A DNA stretch of 64,000 nucleotides from positions 2,914,001 through 2,978,000 of the forward strand of contig NZ_CP090145.1 in the NCBI RefSeq assembly GCF_023008245.1, written 5' to 3'. Below, in pieces: positions 61,274-64,000 of this stretch. Origin of the DNA: Flavobacterium sediminilitoris (GTDB lineage: Bacteria > Bacteroidota > Bacteroidia > Flavobacteriales > Flavobacteriaceae). Position 1 is the first letter of the stretch, and every line of letters begins with the position of its first letter. The notes under the pieces are model-generated. The model worked only from the letters and a program-made list of their open reading frames with translations. It did no database searches and was not told the origin of the DNA. The position numbers and the translations under genes were made by a program.

Positions 61274-62749
61274 TTAAACGAGCATTGAATTTTCATTTTT
61301 AGTGTATTTATGGAGAAAATGATTTATTAAATCATCAATTTCATTTAAAGTTCCCGCTGCTTCAATATAGGAATCGGGTCTTACTAAAATGATTTGATTT
61401 TTATAATAATCACTTGCTGTCCAAAGTTCGTTGGCTGAATTGTTGGATTGAATTTGTATTAATTCTACAAAACTGGGCAATTCTATTTCTATTTTTTTAT
61501 TACCAAAACAGAGTAGGGTGAACTTTGTATAGTTTAAAAGCGTATAGAGACGATATTGTTTGTTTCCATGGTTTACATCGATGTCATAGACTCTTGAACC
61601 CGCTAATCCACTTTCACTGTAGCGAATTCCCATACCTGTAATATTTCCTGCTCTTTTTTCTACAATTTTGACATAATCTTTAGCGTGTGTGCCATCTTCT
61701 GAATATTTTGTTGAACGAACAAGTTCTCCAGAACTTTTTATTACACTTAGTGCTACTGGTTTTCTTTCATTTTCATAGGATTGGAGTAGGCTGCTGTCGA
61801 CTCCATGATTTTCTATCATGCTGATTTTCCAAATTAGGTTGAATGCATCTGCTAAACCAGTATTAAGACCTTGTCCTCCGTTTACTGAGTGAATATGACA
61901 GGCGTCTCCTGCAAGAATTACTCGGTCTTGAATAATATAGTTTTCGACTACAGATTCTTTTACTGAGAAATGTGAAAACCAAACGAGTTCTTTAATTTTT
62001 ATGGTGTGTGGTGCCATTGCAATATTTATTCTTTCCATTGCATCTTCTATAGCAAAATCTTTTCTATCCATTCTAATGTAGAATCGGTCTATTTTTCCTT
62101 CTCTAGGAATCCAAGCAACGTCTGAAGTTTCCGATTGAAAAACAATAATTTCTGGAACTTTTGTAAAATCGGTTTCAAAAACAGCATCGATTACAGCCCA
62201 TATAATTTGTGGACGTGAAATTTCAAACGGTATGTTGAAATGGTTTCTAACAAAGGAGTGCGACCCATCGGCTCCAATTAGATAGTTTGATTTTACAATA
62301 TCTCCATTAGAAAGGGTACATTCACATCCTTTTTCTGTCACTTGAATAGTTTCTATTTTTGTTTGTCTGATTACAGGAGCATTAATTGCTTTTAGTTTTT
62401 CATCTAATAGTTTTTCAATAAATGCTTGTCCTAACATTAAAAAATGTTTGTGGAAACAACCTTCAAGTTCGTCCCACCAATTCGATTGACGAGAGACAAA
62501 TTTTCCCTTTTCCCAAATTGAACTGGTGTTGCAGGGTAATCCCTGTGGGTATAGTTCTTTAAATAAATCAACAATTTCTAGTAGTTGCAATGTTCTTGCA
62601 TTGAGTGCGTCTGCTCTTCCTACTTCTAATGGTCCTTCCGATTTATCTATTATGGTAGTTTTTAAGCCTGAAAGCGCTGCTAAATAGGCACAAGCTAGTC
62701 CTACTGGTCCAGCACCTACTATGAAAATATCTGTTTCTATTGTTCTCAT
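61274..62749 (-). CDS. FAD-dependent monooxygenase (aromatic hydroxylase type)
   Basis: 491 residues. FAD fold VGAGPVGLACAYLAALSG, the DG fingerprint LIGADGSHSFVRN, and the GD motif VILAGDACHIHSVNGGQGLN. This is a group A flavoprotein hydroxylase like PheA/TfdB, with a C-terminal thioredoxin-like part. It probably hydroxylates the phenol-like product of the pathway. The start overlaps the upstream oxygenase gene stop (ATGA at 62746-62749). Confidence 0.9.
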   Translation of the reverse strand: MRTIETDIFIVGAGPVGLACAYLAALSGLKTTIIDKSEGPLEVGRADALNARTLQLLEIVDLFKELYPQGLPCNTSSIWEKGKFVSRQSNWWDELEGCFHKHFLMLGQAFIEKLLDEKLKAINAPVIRQTKIETIQVTEKGCECTLSNGDIVKSNYLIGADGSHSFVRNHFNIPFEISRPQIIWAVIDAVFETDFTKVPEIIVFQSETSDVAWIPREGKIDRFYIRMDRKDFAIEDAMERINIAMAPHTIKIKELVWFSHFSVKESVVENYIIQDRVILAGDACHIHSVNGGQGLNTGLADAFNLIWKISMIENHGVDSSLLQSYENERKPVALSVIKSSGELVRSTKYSEDGTHAKDYVKIVEKRAGNITGMGIRYSESGLAGSRVYDIDVNHGNKQYRLYTLLNYTKFTLLCFGNKKIEIELPSFVELIQIQSNNSANELWTASDYYKNQIILVRPDSYIEAAGTLNEIDDLINHFLHKYTKNENSMLV

Positions 62750-63582
62750 TTTGTATATATTAGATGGGGATTGTTTAGTGGAGGTGTTCCAAGTAGTTGT
62801 ATGCGTCTAAGATGTCTTGGTGCTCCTTTGGTAAAAGGTTCTCTTCCGTGTAATAATGTACTATTGTCTGAAAACACAATATCTCCTGTTTCCCATTGGT
62901 GAGTGTATAGGTATTGTGGTGAATAAAGGGTTTGGTTAAGGTTTTGAATAAAATTTGCCACTTCATCTTCTGGTATGCCTTTTACTTCAAAGCCTGGGTG
63001 ATTTACGAAAGAAGTATCGTTACTGTTTGGTGGTTCACAAAAGCGTATTACTGAATATTCTTTTTCATAGTGTTTATCAATGATTGGAGCTATTGTTTTA
63101 CTATCATAGAACTCCATTTTTCGAGAATATTCACAGGTTATTTTACCCCAATATTCTTTCTCGGTTGCCGATGCGTTTTCTAAAATTTTTTTGGTGTTGG
63201 TAAATGTGGTTCCACCGCCATTATTCTCTCCTGGTGCGTTTACGCAATGAAATACTTGTGTTTCACAAATTTGTTTGCGATACATGCCGTCCCAATGTAG
63301 TGGAATATAGCTATTGTCGAAAATATGATCTTCTGGATTTTCTTTTTCTACAAGTTCTAAGACTTTTCCAAAAGGCCAAAGGCAAATTTCTCCAAATTTC
63401 TCGCAATATTCTGAAAACTCTTCTGCGCTAGCAAAGCTTGTAAAGCCTCTCAAAGCAACTAAATGCTCATTGGATAGGATCTCTCTTAGTTCTTTAATGT
63501 CTAAATCGAGAATATTTGTTTTTTCATTAATCGGTTCGATCAATAGACCGAACGGATTTAATTTTGTTGTTTTAAAGTTCAT
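62746..63582 (-). CDS. Fe(II)/2-oxoglutarate-dependent oxygenase, PvcB-like
   Basis: 278 residues from the ATG at 63582. The upstream in-frame ATG (63645) would overlap the synthase gene by about 50 bases; the nearer ATG gives a 13 base gap. Iron ligands: HWDGMYRKQICETQVFHC (His-x-Asp), and the distal His and Arg in STLLHGREPFTKGAPRHLRR. A TauD/TfdA-family fold. Its coupling with an isonitrile synthase is the IsnA/IsnB (PvcA/PvcB) pairing, in which the oxygenase decarboxylates or desaturates the isonitrile. Confidence 0.85.
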   Translation of the reverse strand: MNFKTTKLNPFGLLIEPINEKTNILDLDIKELREILSNEHLVALRGFTSFASAEEFSEYCEKFGEICLWPFGKVLELVEKENPEDHIFDNSYIPLHWDGMYRKQICETQVFHCVNAPGENNGGGTTFTNTKKILENASATEKEYWGKITCEYSRKMEFYDSKTIAPIIDKHYEKEYSVIRFCEPPNSNDTSFVNHPGFEVKGIPEDEVANFIQNLNQTLYSPQYLYTHQWETGDIVFSDNSTLLHGREPFTKGAPRHLRRIQLLGTPPLNNPHLIYTK

Positions 63583-63595
63583 GTTTTGTTGTTTT

Positions 63596-64000
63596 TTAGT
63601 TTTGTGAAATAAGCTCATAGTGACTAGAACGTCCATATTCGTCAAGTACTAATTTTGAATTTAATTTTTTTACTTCGCTGTGTTTCATTAGTATGAATCC
63701 TTTGTTTGTGTTTACTGCTACTGCGTGCCAAGGTGTTGTCCAAGTTTCTATTCCTAAAAGTTGTATTCCAATTTTTTTGGCACCACAGGCTTGTGGGTGG
63801 ATTGATAAACGAATAGCATCGGGAAACTTTTCTGCAATTAAGTCAGTCCAAGCATTACTTCGTATAATGGCTAAGTAGGCTTTTTCTTTACACTCTTTTT
63901 GTATTGCACTTTTAGATCGTGTTTGCCCAGGGAACATTTGATCTTCAACTAAAAAACGAGTAAGACCACAATACATTCGGTTGGCTTCTATATCATCTGG
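63596..64000 (-). CDS. Isonitrile synthase (PvcA/IsnA/DIT1 family), C-terminal part
   Basis: Open at the right edge; at least 134 residues, and the frame continues through PDDIEANRMYCGLTRFLVED. Family signatures: AIRLSIHPQACGAKKIGIQLL, TWTTPWHAVAVN, LVLDEYGRSSHYEL. The family converts the amino group of Tyr or Trp into an isonitrile with ribulose-5-phosphate as carbon donor. Substrate residue choice cannot be read from this fragment. It leads an operon with a PvcB-like oxygenase and an FAD hydroxylase. Confidence 0.85.
   Translation of the reverse strand, partial: PDDIEANRMYCGLTRFLVEDQMFPGQTRSKSAIQKECKEKAYLAIIRSNAWTDLIAEKFPDAIRLSIHPQACGAKKIGIQLLGIETWTTPWHAVAVNTNKGFILMKHSEVKKLNSKLVLDEYGRSSHYELISQN

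Noticed and set aside
1..64000. tRNA or rRNA genes
   Set aside because: No cloverleaf or rRNA-like conserved segment was recognised by eye, though a dedicated search was not possible.

Overview
The window comes from an AT-rich member of the Bacteroidota, most likely Flavobacteriaceae close to Flavobacterium. The evidence is type IX secretion sorting domains, a Rho factor with a long Lys/Pro-rich insertion, a DUF4293 protein beside rho, a YtxJ-type bacillithiol protein, SPI and SPII leaders ending in AQ/SC, and several TAnnTTTG promoter boxes.

Region 1 (about 0.9-27.9 kb) is the unusual part. About 30 small genes, all on the minus strand, are separated by 120-165 bp imperfect palindromes that look like integron attC sites. 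The elements begin (plus strand) with C/TAACG, end with GTT, have degenerate complementary arms, and enclose one of two conserved cores. For about a dozen units, the bases following GTT at the gene-proximal edge repeat the bases following GTT at the far edge of the unit's own palindrome. That is expected if each unit integrates from a circle by exchange at GTT. The cargo is typical integron-cassette material (acetyltransferases, DinB, VOC, DUF1569, DUF2199, DUF418, small lipoproteins, membrane proteins, orphans), but some cassettes carry three- or four-gene operons. At the promoter-proximal end are three copies of an attI-like sequence, each beside a decayed tyrosine-recombinase C terminus. 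The best-preserved relic lacks the insertion that distinguishes IntI from Xer-type recombinases. An IS110-family relic sits inside one palindrome, an IS1182-family relic lies among the integrase relics, and a 548 bp duplication carries a short segment that is inverted between its copies.

Region 2 (28.0-59.7 kb) is conserved core with mostly housekeeping genes: lpdA, a TamA/BamA-like outer-membrane protein, an ABC exporter, truA, a phosphodiesterase, a nuclease-like TPR protein, DUF4293, rho, secreted or T9SS proteins, a DJ-1/PfpI protein, an HPF-like protein, clpB, an archaemetzincin lipoprotein, ytxJ, a T9SS-sorted amidase, a TolB-like protein, fahA, glyA, tyrS, an HTH protein, a YD-repeat protein and a HAD phosphatase. 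tyrS is preceded by its own promoter, a 34-codon tyrosine-rich open frame and an intrinsic terminator, which suggests attenuation.

Region 3 (60.0-64.0 kb, running off the right edge) is a minus-strand operon-like set: isonitrile synthase (PvcA/IsnA-like, partial), Fe(II)/2-oxoglutarate oxygenase (PvcB-like), FAD monooxygenase, tandem SnoaL-like protein and tautomerase. It is probably a small isonitrile natural-product pathway.

All function calls rest on motif reading of the translated sequence. No database search was possible.
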